From Actinoplanes aureus (GTDB taxonomy: Bacteria; Actinomycetota; Actinomycetes; Mycobacteriales; Micromonosporaceae), in the NCBI RefSeq assembly GCF_015704865.1, contig NZ_JADQTO010000012.1:191865-255864 (forward strand): a stretch of DNA of 64,000 bases. Reading direction: 5' to 3'. Shown piece after piece: positions 48,920-58,400 of this stretch; the stretch's first letter is position 1; the number at the start of each line of letters is the position of its first letter. Position numbers and translations under genes: made by a program. The notes under the pieces are model-generated. The model had not been told where the DNA came from. It saw only the letters and a program-made list of their open reading frames with translations, and did no database searches.

Positions 48920-49930
48920 ATGTCGATATTGCGGAGCCGGGGCGATCTGCTGCTGCTGGCGGTGGCGGTGATCTGGGGAAGCAGCTACCTGGCCGCGAAG
49001 AGCCTGGTCGTGGTCGGCGGGGTGCTCGCCGTGCTCGCTCTGCGCTTCCTGGTCTCGGCCGTCGCGATGGTCCCGGTCGTGGCGGCCCGCCGGCCGGCCC
49101 GGCCGAGCCGGCGCGAACTCGGGGTGGGCACGCTGCTCGGCCTCACCCAGGCGGCGGTGCTGGTGCTGGAGACGTACGGGGTGTCGCTCACCAGCGCGAC
49201 GAACGCCGGTGTGCTGATCAGCCTGACCATCCTGCTCACCCCGGCCCTGGAGGGTGCGATCGGCCGGCGCCCGCTGCCCGGACGGTTCTTCCTGGCCGCG
49301 GCGGTGGCGTTCGGCGGCGTGGTGCTGCTGGTGGCCGGGCCCGGCCTGCGGGCGCCGACAGCCGGCGACGCGCTGATGCTGGCCGCGGCGGTGGTACGCG
49401 CCGCGCACGTCACCCTCTCCGGCCACCTGACCCGGAACCGGGCGTACGACACGGTCACGCTCACCGCGGTGCAGACCGTGGTGGGAGCGGTCGTGTTCAC
49501 CGCGGCCGCGGCGCCGGTTCTGGCCGGCGCGGTGCACGCGTTCGGCCCCGCGGAGTGGCTGGGCGTCCTCTACCTGGCACTCGGGTGCAGCCTCTTCGCG
49601 TTCCTGGTGCAGCTCTGGGCGGTACGCCGCACCTCCGCCTCACGGGCCAGCCTGCTGCTCGGCACGGAGCCGGTGTGGGCGGTCCTGATCGGCGTGGGAC
49701 TCGGCGGCGAACAGCTGAGCGCGACCACCGTCCTCGGCATCGCCCTGGTCCTCGCCGGCACCCACTTCGGCCTGCGCGTGGAGACCCGGCACCGCGCGAG
49801 ATCACGATCCGGCGACGGATCACCCGCGCTACCGAACCCCGAACCGGAGGTGTCCGTGCTGGTCGGGACGGTCCCGGCGGCGCAGACGCGCCGGGAGGGG
49901 CGGGAAGATCAATTTGGTCGATCTCACTAG
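48920..49930 (+). CDS. EamA family (DMT) exporter
   Basis: A 336-aa transporter with ten predicted helices in two EamA repeats: LLLLAVAVIWGSSYLAAKSL at the N-terminus, LGLTQAAVLVLETYGVSLTS, FFLAAAVAFGGVVLLVAG, LGVLYLALGCSLFAFLVQLW and LGTEPVWAVLIGVGLGGEQL. These export small metabolites such as amino acids or drugs. The cytosolic C-terminus of about 50 residues (RHRARSRSGDGSPALPNPEP ...) is longer than usual. ATG at 48920. Probably regulated by the divergent LysR gene. The lipoprotein gene starts 11 bases after its stop. Confidence 0.92.
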   Translation: MSILRSRGDLLLLAVAVIWGSSYLAAKSLVVVGGVLAVLALRFLVSAVAMVPVVAARRPARPSRRELGVGTLLGLTQAAVLVLETYGVSLTSATNAGVLISLTILLTPALEGAIGRRPLPGRFFLAAAVAFGGVVLLVAGPGLRAPTAGDALMLAAAVVRAAHVTLSGHLTRNRAYDTVTLTAVQTVVGAVVFTAAAAPVLAGAVHAFGPAEWLGVLYLALGCSLFAFLVQLWAVRRTSASRASLLLGTEPVWAVLIGVGLGGEQLSATTVLGIALVLAGTHFGLRVETRHRARSRSGDGSPALPNPEPEVSVLVGTVPAAQTRREGREDQFGRSH

Positions 49931-49940
49931 GCTGGCCGCC

Positions 49941-50657
49941 ATGCATCACGGGGACAACCGACACAATAACTACCGATTCCGTACGGCCGCCGGCGCGCTC
50001 GCCCTGGTGGCCGGCCTGCTCACCGCCTGTACCTCGGACTCCGACAAGGGTTCGGAGAACGCCGGCGGTCCGCAGGCCACGTCGAGCTCGGCGGCGGCAG
50101 CGGCCGCCCACTTCGGGCCGGACGGGTTCGGCAAACTGAAGATCACCATGTCGGAGAGCGAGGCGCTCGCCACCGGAGACCTCCAGACCGAGCCGGTGTC
50201 GACGGTGCTGGGGAAGAACGTCTACTCGTTCACCGGCGGGCCGAAGCCGGACCCGAGCCGGATGGCCGCGGACGACAAGATCGAGAAGGACGTGGTGAAG
50301 GCCGACGAGGGAGGGTTCGGTGACTCCGCGGCGGGCGACGCCGCTGCCGCCGAGGCGTATGCCAAGTCGGCTCAGCGGATCTCGGACCGGCTGATCGCCT
50401 ACATGGAGGCGGGCGGCGCCAGCTTCGCGGGCGGCAAGCTGGTCTCCATCGCGGCGCCGGAGAGCGCGGCCACCGAGGCCGGGATCAAGCGCGGTTCGCA
50501 GCTGGCCGAGCTGAAGTCGGCGTACCCGAAGCTTCAGGAGATCGACGAGAACTTCTACGAGCTGGCGGTCGAGGGGCACTCCGGGTGGACGATGCGGTTC
50601 GAGGTCGAGGACGGCGTGGTGCTGTACATGTCGCTGGGCGTGGCCGAACCCGAGTGA
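49941..50657 (+). CDS. putative lipoprotein
   Basis: A 238-aa exported protein with a lipobox: RFRTAAGALALVAGLLTAC (Cys at about residue 30), then a Ser/Ala-rich stretch to about 57 and a folded domain: FGKLKITMSESEALATGDLQ, SVLGKN-like loop, IKRGSQLAELKSAYPKLQEI, SGWTMRFEVEDGVVLYMSLG. The GxxxGxSxAEL pattern around residues 175-195 resembles small periplasmic domains that appear twice in other actinobacterial lipoproteins. Function unknown. ATG at 49941 is chosen; a TTG at 49914 is in frame. It may be transcribed with EamA. Confidence 0.75.
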   Translation: MHHGDNRHNNYRFRTAAGALALVAGLLTACTSDSDKGSENAGGPQATSSSAAAAAAHFGPDGFGKLKITMSESEALATGDLQTEPVSTVLGKNVYSFTGGPKPDPSRMAADDKIEKDVVKADEGGFGDSAAGDAAAAEAYAKSAQRISDRLIAYMEAGGASFAGGKLVSIAAPESAATEAGIKRGSQLAELKSAYPKLQEIDENFYELAVEGHSGWTMRFEVEDGVVLYMSLGVAEPE

Positions 50658-50660
50658 CGG

Positions 50661-51197
50661 CTACCAGCCCGGGCCGATCGTGGTGAAGAACCAGAACGAC
50701 GAGGTCAGCCACAGTCCGGCCACGGCAGTCAGGACCAGCCCTCCGGCGAGCGGGAGCGCCCAGGCGCGCCCCTCGCCGGGGCGGCTCAACAGCAGCATCT
50801 TGGCGACGAACGCGCCGTAGAACAGGCAGCCGAGCAGCGAGTGGGCCAGCGCGCGCGGGTTGTCGCCGCGGAAGCCGAGCGCGTACAGGCAGTGCACGGC
50901 GACCGGCAGGGACACCAGCACGGCGAGCCGGCCGCTCCACCGGTGCAGGGCCGGGGTCCAGCCGGTGGAGGGCAGCTTGCCGTACAGGGTCAGGGCCGAG
51001 ACCAGCTGCACGACGGCCAGGACGGCGACCGTGGTGGCCAGCCACACCTTGGTGTCCTGCAACCGCAGGAACGCGGCGAACCCGGAGGTGCCGGCCGGGT
51101 CGTGCAACCGGCCGTAGACGCCGAGGGCGACCGCGACACCGACGCCGGCGACCACGGGCAGCCACACTCGGGGCCGCCCCAGGGCGCCGGCGTCCAC
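50661..51197 (-). CDS. DUF6529 family membrane protein
   Basis: A 178-aa membrane protein of the DUF6529 family with four to five helices: VWLPVVAGVGVAVALGVYGR, LATTVAVLAVVQLVSALTLY, HRWSGRLAVLVSLPVAVHCL, LLGCLFYGAFVAKMLLL and LPLAGGLVLTAVAGLWLTSS. Two in-membrane histidines (ALHRWSGR, VAVHCLYALG) recall cytochrome b561-type haem ligands; this is inference. GTG at 51197 begins three bases after the kinase stop, so the two form one unit. The kinase may phosphorylate it or answer to it. Confidence 0.82.
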   Translation of the reverse strand: MDAGALGRPRVWLPVVAGVGVAVALGVYGRLHDPAGTSGFAAFLRLQDTKVWLATTVAVLAVVQLVSALTLYGKLPSTGWTPALHRWSGRLAVLVSLPVAVHCLYALGFRGDNPRALAHSLLGCLFYGAFVAKMLLLSRPGEGRAWALPLAGGLVLTAVAGLWLTSSFWFFTTIGPGW

Positions 51198-51199
51198 GG

Positions 51200-52879
51200 T
51201 CAGAATCCCTCGCCGCTGTCGGCGTCGATGGTGGTGGCGGTGACCGTCGTGCCCTCCACCGTGGCGGTCCGGCTCGCGACGTCGAGCCGCGGTGCGGGGG
51301 CCGGCACGCCGTTCTCGGTGAGCACGCCCACCTGCCGTCCGTCCGGCAGCACGATCCACCCGCCGTTGAGCTGGGCGCCGCGGACCCGGGTGGCGAGGCG
51401 GTAGAGGCCGGACGGCTTGCGGACCGTGCCGAGCCGGAAGTCGTGGGTCTCGTCCTCGACGGTAATCCGTCCCTGGGCGCGCTCGGCGTCGAACGTCCCG
51501 GTGAGCCGGCTGCCGTTCTTGCCCTTGAGCTCCAGTGCCCCGGCGCTGGCGGTGCCCTGGAGCCAGGCCTCGACCCGGTCGCCGTCGCAGACGTACGCGA
51601 TGGCACGCCCGTCCCGGATCGAGACGGCCAGGGTCCCGGCGTCGTCCTCGACCTCGCCGGCCAGGGTGACCCGCAGATCCTCCACCGCGCTGGCCGGTGG
51701 CGCCGCCAGTTTCGTGGTCGGCGGCAGCGACGCCGGTGGCGCCACGGTGCCGGTCCGCGGGGTCACCGGCGGCGGCAGGCTCACCTGCTGGACCGCCTGG
51801 AACTGGCGTTCGCCGGCCGACGCGGTCATGTTGAGGCCGGCCAGGACGGCCGCGACCAGCGCGGCCGCGCCGAGCGTGAGCAGCGGACCGCGCCGCCAGC
51901 GGGCCTTGCGCCGAGGTGGCGGGGTCGCCCGCGGTGGGGCGGGCGGGGTGAACCCTGGGCGCAGGCGGGTCTCGCGTTGCCCGCCCTCGGGTAGCTGCCC
52001 GGCCCAGTGCGCCAGGTTCTGGGCGGTCGGGCGGCCCGGATAGGGCGTGCCGGGCGCGGGAGCAGCCGGCTGGGGCGCATCGACTGGGGCAGGACTTGGC
52101 GTGCCGGGCGCAGGAGAGACGGAGAGTCCGGCGATGAGCTGGTGCAGGTAGGCGGCGACCCGGCGTGCCGGTGGCCGGTACCGGGGGTCCGCCGCGAGAC
52201 AGTCGCGGGCCACCGCGTTCAACGGCGCGGGCAGCTCTTCCGGGTTGCCGCGCGGGTTGCCGGTGACCATCTCCACCAGCAACACCCCGAGCGACCACAC
52301 GTCCGCCGTCGCCGTGGGTGCCGCACCGGTGAAGATCTCCGGGGCCGTGTAGCCGGGCGTCCCGCCGACCGCGCCCTTGTCGGCGTCGTGCAGCAGCACC
52401 GCCACACCGAAGTCGGTGATGCGCACCGAGGGCGGCACGGAGCCCCGCGCCACCAGCACGTTCTCCGGTTTGAGGTCGAGATGGACGATGCCCTGCGCGT
52501 GGGCCGCGGCGAGCGCGGCGGCGGCCTGGGCGGTGATCGCGGTGGCTTCGGCGGGATCGAGGCGCCCGTCCCGGTACGACAGGTAGCGCCGCAGGTTCGG
52601 CCCGTCCACGAGCTCCATCACCAGCGCCAGCGTGCCGCCCTCGACGATCAGGTCACGCAGCCGGACGACGGACGGGTGGTCGAGGTCGCGCAGGGCCGCC
52701 TCCTCGCGGAGGAACAGCTCGCGGACGCGGCGGTCGGCCGCGTACTCCGGGCGCAGCAGCTTCGCGGCGAGAGGTGGCCCGCCGTCTCGGCTGGTGGCCC
52801 GCCGGACGACCGCGACAGCGCCGCGGCCGATCTCCTCGTGCAGCAGATATCCACGGCCGAGCGGCTCCTCAGCGGCCAT
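51200..52879 (-). CDS. membrane-anchored serine/threonine protein kinase
   Basis: A 559-aa Hanks-type kinase. Kinase domain residues 11-260: glycine loop IGRGAVAVVRRA, Lys40 (LAAKLLRPEY), catalytic loop HLDLKPENVL (the usual Arg of HRD is Leu, so it is a non-RD kinase), TDFGVA, GTPGYTAPEIFTG. A proline-rich juxtamembrane linker follows, one TM at about 343-362 (LLTLGAAALVAAVLAGLNM), then an extracellular part of about 195 residues (GTLAVSIRDGRAIAYVCDGD, SRLTGTFDAERAQGRITVED), probably a sensory beta domain. It begins with ATG at 52879 and is followed by DUF6529. Confidence 0.92.
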   Translation of the reverse strand: MAAEEPLGRGYLLHEEIGRGAVAVVRRATSRDGGPPLAAKLLRPEYAADRRVRELFLREEAALRDLDHPSVVRLRDLIVEGGTLALVMELVDGPNLRRYLSYRDGRLDPAEATAITAQAAAALAAAHAQGIVHLDLKPENVLVARGSVPPSVRITDFGVAVLLHDADKGAVGGTPGYTAPEIFTGAAPTATADVWSLGVLLVEMVTGNPRGNPEELPAPLNAVARDCLAADPRYRPPARRVAAYLHQLIAGLSVSPAPGTPSPAPVDAPQPAAPAPGTPYPGRPTAQNLAHWAGQLPEGGQRETRLRPGFTPPAPPRATPPPRRKARWRRGPLLTLGAAALVAAVLAGLNMTASAGERQFQAVQQVSLPPPVTPRTGTVAPPASLPPTTKLAAPPASAVEDLRVTLAGEVEDDAGTLAVSIRDGRAIAYVCDGDRVEAWLQGTASAGALELKGKNGSRLTGTFDAERAQGRITVEDETHDFRLGTVRKPSGLYRLATRVRGAQLNGGWIVLPDGRQVGVLTENGVPAPAPRLDVASRTATVEGTTVTATTIDADSGEGF

Positions 52880-52997
52880 CCCCGTACCTCTCGATGATCT
52901 TTATCCGCCGGCGGTCATGATGTTTCGGAATTGCTCGCGCAATTGATCCAATTCATGCTCTCGGACTGCCATTGTCGGCACCACCCGCCTATCATCG

Positions 52998-53028
52998 CAA
53001 TCGCCTGCCAATTAGACGATGGCGATTG
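52998..53028. promoter_or_regulatory. inverted repeat upstream of DUF1990
   Basis: CAATCGCC (52998-53005) and GGCGATTG (53021-53028), perfect 8-base arms with a 15-base AT-rich spacer (TGCCAATTAGACGAT), in the gap between the divergent kinase and DUF1990 genes. A possible operator. A longer in-frame start for DUF1990 at 53019 would place it inside the gene. Confidence 0.45.
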
Positions 53029-53072
53029 TCGATCTACGGGGATCTCCCAGGACGGTGCTGGACAATCGCGAG

Positions 53073-53606
53073 ATGGATCGATCACCCGCGCCGACGAACC
53101 TCGGTCTCACATACCCGGAGGTCGGCGCCACCCGCGACGCGCCGCTGCCGGCGGGCTACCGGCATGTACGGCGTGACGTCGTGATCGGCGAGGGTGCGGC
53201 GGTGTTCGAGCGGGCCACGGCGGCCCTGATGAGCTGGCGGATGCACCGGGCGGCGGGGCTCGCGGTGGCGCCCGGCTCGGCGGCGGAGGCCGTGCCGGGC
53301 GCACAGGTGCTGTTGCGGCTCGGCTGGGGACCGCTGAGCCTGAAGATCCCGTGCCGGGTCGTGTACTGCCTGGAGCAGCCCCGGCTGCGCGGGTTCGCCT
53401 ACGGCACCCTGCCGGGACATCCGGAGCGCGGCGAGGAGGCCTTCGCCGTGCAGCTGACCGCGTCCGGCCAGGTCCGGTTCCGGATCACCGCGTTCTCCCG
53501 CCCGGCCACGCTGCTGGCCCGGGCCGGTGGGCCGGTGGGCGTCCTGGTCCAGGAGATCGCGACGAACCGTTACGTGTCCGCGCTGCGCCGGCTGTCACGC
53601 CCCTGA
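53073..53606 (+). CDS. DUF1990 family protein
   Basis: A 177-aa protein of the DUF1990 family, unknown function. LGLTYPEVGATRDAPLPAGY (residues 9-28) is the family opening; GAAVFERATAALMSWRMHRA, RVVYCLEQPRLRGFAYGTLP, HPERGEEAFAVQL and VRFRITAFSRPATLLARAGG follow, ending LVQEIATNRYVSALRR. ATG at 53073 fits the family length; GTG/ATG codons at 53019 are also in frame. Its last 12 bases overlap the convergent serine hydrolase gene. Confidence 0.9.
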   Translation: MDRSPAPTNLGLTYPEVGATRDAPLPAGYRHVRRDVVIGEGAAVFERATAALMSWRMHRAAGLAVAPGSAAEAVPGAQVLLRLGWGPLSLKIPCRVVYCLEQPRLRGFAYGTLPGHPERGEEAFAVQLTASGQVRFRITAFSRPATLLARAGGPVGVLVQEIATNRYVSALRRLSRP

Positions 53607-54584
53607 CTGGAGGGCCTTGAGCAGCTCGAACGCGGGGGCGTCGACGGAACGCTGGGTGTCGCTGAGTGCCACCACGCCGACGTTCGTGTCCGGGTCGTAG
53701 GCGGCGATCGAGGAGAACCCGCCGGTACCGCCGTTGTGGAAGACCTGGAGATGGCCGCCCTGCTTGGCGTGCAGACGCTGGGCCATCCAGCCGAGCCGGA
53801 CGGTCAGGAACGGGTTCACCCGGTGCTCGGTCTCCGCGGCCAGCCGGATGGCCGGGGCCAGCTCGCCGCCGGGGGACAGGTGCGCCCGGACGAAGGTGAC
53901 CACGTCGGCGGGGGTCGACCGGAGGCCGCCGGCGCCGGCCAGGTCGACGAGCTGCCAGGGTGCCTCGGGACGGCCGTTCGCCCGGTGGCCCTGAGTGGTG
54001 TCGCCTCCGGTGCTCGTACCGAGCAAACCCAGCGGCGTGCTGATCTCGCGGCTGATGAGCGCGTCGTAGCTCAGGCCGGCGCGGTTGGCGAGCGCGAGGC
54101 CGAGCAGGCCGGCGCCGAAGTTGGAGTAGCGGAAGCGGCGCCCGGGCGCCGCGCCGAGCTTGGCGCGGCCCAGCGCGCCGAGCAGGTATTCGCGCGTGCA
54201 GTGCGCGTACGGGTCCGGCTGGCGCGGCCGCAGGATCGCGCCCAGCAGCATGCCGGTGGGCAGGCGCGACAGCCCCGAGGTGTGGGTGGCCAGATGCCGC
54301 AGGGTGATCTCCTGGCCGTCGCGGGTCGGCACCGTCGTGCCGGCCGGCAGCAGATCGCGCAGCGGCTCGTCGAGGCTGGTCACGCCGGCGACGGTGAGCT
54401 TGGCGAGGGCGAGTGCCGTGAAGACCTTGGTGATCGACCCGATCTCGAAGCGGGTGTCCGCGCCGAGCCCGCCGCTGCCCTGGATCTCGACGGTGTCGCC
54501 GGCGATCGCGGCGACCACGACCCCGTTGCGCTTCGCGGCCAGCTTTGTCACGGTGGCCCGGGTCAGCTGTTCAAGATCGTTCAT
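53595..54584 (-). CDS. beta-lactamase-family serine hydrolase
   Basis: A 329-aa enzyme of the class C beta-lactamase / D-aminopeptidase fold. The nucleophile Ser50 lies in FEIGSITKVFTALAL (SxxK), YSNFGAGLLGLALANRAGLS supplies YxN, and HNGGTGGFSSIAAYD the HxG motif; all three catalytic motifs are intact. No signal peptide, so it is cytosolic or exported otherwise. Activity may be an esterase, peptidase or transpeptidase-like reaction. Start: ATG at 54584, with in-frame ATGs at 54593 and 54596; GGAGGG is close to 54584. Divergent from the glycolipid-binding-like gene. Confidence 0.9.
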   Translation of the reverse strand: MNDLEQLTRATVTKLAAKRNGVVVAAIAGDTVEIQGSGGLGADTRFEIGSITKVFTALALAKLTVAGVTSLDEPLRDLLPAGTTVPTRDGQEITLRHLATHTSGLSRLPTGMLLGAILRPRQPDPYAHCTREYLLGALGRAKLGAAPGRRFRYSNFGAGLLGLALANRAGLSYDALISREISTPLGLLGTSTGGDTTQGHRANGRPEAPWQLVDLAGAGGLRSTPADVVTFVRAHLSPGGELAPAIRLAAETEHRVNPFLTVRLGWMAQRLHAKQGGHLQVFHNGGTGGFSSIAAYDPDTNVGVVALSDTQRSVDAPAFELLKALQSGA

Positions 54585-54729
54585 GCCCTCCATCATGGGC
54601 GTCCGGCACAACGGGTCGAAACCCGGGGATAAAGGGGTGACCGGCCTGCCCCTATCGGGCGTATTGTCGGCATCCTTGTTCGCCGGATGCCACGATGGGA
54701 ATCCGGCACGGCGGCAAAGGAGGCCGAAG

Positions 54730-55350
54730 ATGTCCGAGACCTTGGTCGGCCGGGCCGGTACCGGCCCGGCGGACCGGCTCGAGACCCTGCCGTCCGGGCC
54801 AATGGCCTGGCAGCGTACCGACGTGGTCGGCACCGAACTGGTCTTTCCGTGCGGCAGCGGCACGGCCGTCGTGCACGGTGCCACGCCGTACGCGATGGAG
54901 TGGCGCGCCGGGTTCGAGAGCGACGGGGTAGTCCGGGAGCTCAGCGTCACCTGCCGGGGTGGTGGGTGGAGCCGCGGCATCGAGCTGGCGCGTACCGGCG
55001 AGGAGTGGACCTGCCGGGCCGAGGAGTCGGGTGACGCCGGCATGCCCGCGCCGGGTGCGGTCGAGCCGCCCGGCATCGCGCCGGACGCGGTGATCCGCCT
55101 CGCCGACTCACCGATCTTCGTGACCTGGGCGCTACGCCGGCTTCGTCTCACCGCCGAGGCCGGCGCCGTGACGGTCCCGTCGGTACGGGTGCTGCTGCCG
55201 TCGCTGACCCTGGCCACCGGCACCGCCACCTATCACCTGGTCGGCCCCAATCGGCTGCGGGTCACCGGTGACGGCCCGGGCGTGACGTACGAGCTCGACC
55301 CCGCCGGAGTGGTCGCCTACCAGGCCGGACGCCTGCGCCTGGTCCGGTGA
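54730..55350 (+). CDS. putative glycolipid-binding (DUF1089-like) protein
   Basis: A 206-aa protein of the putative glycolipid-binding family. PMAWQRTDVVGTELVFPCGS (residues about 24-43), ATPYAMEWRAGFESDGVVRE, CRGGGWSRGIELARTGEEWT and DSPIFVTWALRRLRL are typical, followed by a beta-rich C-terminus (PNRLRVTGDGPGVTYELDPA). No TM segment. The ATG at 54730 has a strong AAAGGAGG site seven bases upstream. Function is not established beyond structural similarity. A perfect 32-bp palindrome begins four bases after its stop. Confidence 0.85.
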   Translation: MSETLVGRAGTGPADRLETLPSGPMAWQRTDVVGTELVFPCGSGTAVVHGATPYAMEWRAGFESDGVVRELSVTCRGGGWSRGIELARTGEEWTCRAEESGDAGMPAPGAVEPPGIAPDAVIRLADSPIFVTWALRRLRLTAEAGAVTVPSVRVLLPSLTLATGTATYHLVGPNRLRVTGDGPGVTYELDPAGVVAYQAGRLRLVR

Positions 55351-55354
55351 CGTC

Positions 55355-55386
55355 TGGCTGATCACTGCCATGGCAGTGATCAGCCA
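55355..55386. promoter_or_regulatory. perfect 32-bp palindrome without a loop
   Basis: TGGCTGATCACTGCCA (55355-55370) is followed directly by its exact reverse complement TGGCAGTGATCAGCCA (55371-55386). It lies 4 bases after the glycolipid-binding-like gene and 47 bases before the S8 protease start. It can fold as a terminator hairpin or bind a symmetrical protein dimer; the internal TGATCA and the CCATGG centre are palindromes too. Confidence 0.85.
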
Positions 55387-55433
55387 ACGCGAAGCCCTTT
55401 CAAGACCGCCGAGGTCCAGGTAGGACTCTCGGC

Positions 55434-58400
55434 ATGCCCCCGATGATCTCGGTCCGGCGGCGTGCCCGGCACACCTTCGCCGCGGCCGTCGCCGTCCTCA
55501 CCGCGCTGCCGCTGCTCCCCGCGCCGGCCGCCGCCGCGGTCGCCGCACCGGCCTCCGTCCGGCCCGCCGCGTCCGCTCACACGGTCACCCTGATCACCGG
55601 TCACCGGGTGCGGGTCACCGATCTCGGCGGCGGGCGGTACGCCACCGACGTGCAGCGCCCGGACGGCGCCCTCGGCGGGGTGCACGCGCAGACCATCGGC
55701 GAGGACCTCTACGTGATCCCGGACGAGGCACTGCCGTACCTGGCCGGCGACCGCGTCGACCGGCGGCTGTTCAACGTGACCGAGCTGATCCGGGACGGCT
55801 ACGACGACCGGCACACCGACGGCCTTCCGCTGATCGTGAGCTACACCGACCCGACCGCCGCGCGCGGACCCGCACCGGCGGGGACGTCCAAGGTGCGTTC
55901 GCTGGCCAGCGTCCGCGGCAGCGCGGTACGGGCCACGAAACGGCAGGCCCGGCGCACCTGGCAGGCGATCACCGAACGGCCCGGCGGCATCGCCACCGTC
56001 TGGCTCGACGGCAAGGTGCACGCCGACCTCGCCCAGAGCACCGGGCAGATCGGTGCGCCCGCCGCCTGGGCCGCCGGGCTGGACGGCGCCGGCGTGCCGG
56101 TCGCGGTGCTGGACACCGGTGCCGACACCGACCACCCCGATCTGGCCGGCCGGCTCGGCGCCGCGGTGAGCTTCGTGCCCGGCGAGAGCGTCGACGACCG
56201 GAACGGCCACGGCACGCACGTCGCCTCCACCGTCGGCGGCAGCGGCGAGGCGTCCGGCGGCACCGAGCGCGGTGTCGCGCCGAAGGCGAACCTGCTCGTC
56301 GGCAAGGTGCTCGCCGACTCCGGCTCCGGCGCCGACTCCTGGGTGATCGCCGGGATGGAGTGGGCCGCCGCCCAGGGCGCCCGGGTGATCAGCATGAGCC
56401 TCGGCGGCAACGAGCCGAGCGACGGCACGGACCCGATGAGCACCGCGGTCAACCGGCTGACCGAGCAGACCGGCGCGCTGTTCGTGATCGCCTCCGGCAA
56501 CAACGGGGCGGAGGGGGCGATCAGCGCCCCGGGCGCCGCGGACGCCGCCCTGACCGTGGCCGCCGTCGACGCCGAGGACCGGCCCGCCTCGTTCTCCAGC
56601 GTCGGGCCGCGGTTCGGCGACTACGGGCTCAAGCCGGACCTCGTCGCGCCCGGCGTGGACGTGCTCGCCGCGAAGGCCGGCGGCACCGCCGGGGACGGCT
56701 GGTACCAGTCGATGAGCGGCACGTCGATGGCCACCCCGCACGTCGCGGGAGCGGCGGCGATCCTGGCTCAGAAGCACCCGCAGTGGCGGGCCGCCGAACT
56801 CAAGAACGCGCTGATGAGCTCGGCCGCCGCGATCGCCGGGAGTGACGCGTACCAGGTCGGTGCGGGACGGGTGGACGTACGGGCGGCCGCCGGTTCGACA
56901 CTGACCGGGACCGGGTCGGCGTACTTCGGGTTCACCGGCTGGCCGCATCCCGACCCGGCCGCCGTGGACCGGACCCTGACCTGGACCAACACCGGCGACC
57001 AGGCGGTGACGCTGGATCTGACCGTGCGCGGCGAGATCGCCGGCGGGCCGTACGACACGGATCCGCGGGCCGGCGCGGGGACCCCGGCACCGGACATGTT
57101 CACCCTCTCCGCGGATCGGGTCGTGGTGCCGGCGCACGGGACCGCGTCGGTCACCGCGACCGCGCATCCGAAGGCGGCTCAGGACGGGCGGCGCTACCTC
57201 GGCGAGGTGACCGCCAGCTCGGGCGGGGTGGTGCGGGCGCGTACCCAGCTCGGCCTGTACGCCGAGGACGAGCGGCACGACCTGACCGTCACGATCCGGG
57301 ACCGGGCCGGCGCGAACGCCGAGGGCTACCTGATCATGCAGCGGTTCGGTGAGGTGGACCCGTACGTGATCCCGTACGGCACGTCCGGGCCGATCGAGAT
57401 GCGGCTGCGTCCCGGCGTCTACAGCGTGGTCACCTACCTCCAGGTCGCGGGCTCGCACGGGCCGGACTCGGTCGGTACCGCCCTGCTCGGCGACCCGGAG
57501 ATCGTCCTGGACCGGGACCGGTCGGTGGTGCTGGACGCCCGCAAGGCGGCCGAGGCGACCGCCGCGGTGCCCGGGACGACCGAGGACCGGGCGCTCTTCC
57601 TGAACTGGTACCGCAGTGACGGCGCCGGCGGCGTCTACGCCGACCAGTACCAGCTGCCGCCCTGGACCGACACCCTGTACGCGCTGCCCACCGCGAAGGT
57701 GACCCGTGGCGAGTTCGAGTTCGAGACCCGGTGGCGCAAGACCCGGCCGCTGCTGACCGTCACCGCCGGTGGCCGGCCGGTCGACTTCCTCGGCCAGCCG
57801 GGATCCGCCCTCTACGACGGCAGGGCGCGGCTCGACCTGGTACACGGCTACACCGGCGGGGACGTCCGGGGCAAGGCGGTGGTCGTCACCCGTACCCCGG
57901 ATGTTTCCGGAAGCCAGCGGGCGCGAGCCGCGGCTGATGCCGGCGCCGCGCTGCTGATCGTGGTCAACGACGGTCCCGGCAAGCTGCACGAATGGGTCGG
58001 CGCGGAGGACGGCACCCGGGTGCCGATCCCGGTTCTCGGTGTGACCGCCGCGACCGGGAAGGCCCTGTCCGGCGCGTCGGCGGTGACCCTGACCGGCTCG
58101 ATCAACTCGCCGTTCGCCTACGACCTGGTGGACCCGCATCCGGGCCGGATCCCCGCGTCGCTGGCCTACCGGCCGAAGGACCTGGCCCGGGTCGACATGG
58201 TCTTCCACGGCGACACCGAGCGCGAGGGCGGCGAGTTCCGGCGGGACTACCGGCCCTATCGGACCTATTCGCTCGGCAGCGACCTGGCCGTCCGGTTCCC
58301 GTCCACCCGGGTCGACTACCTGTCGGCGCAGCCGGGCACGGCATGGGCCGAGGCCGCGGTCGGCGGGCTGAACACCGAGCTCGTGTCGGTCGGTGAGACC

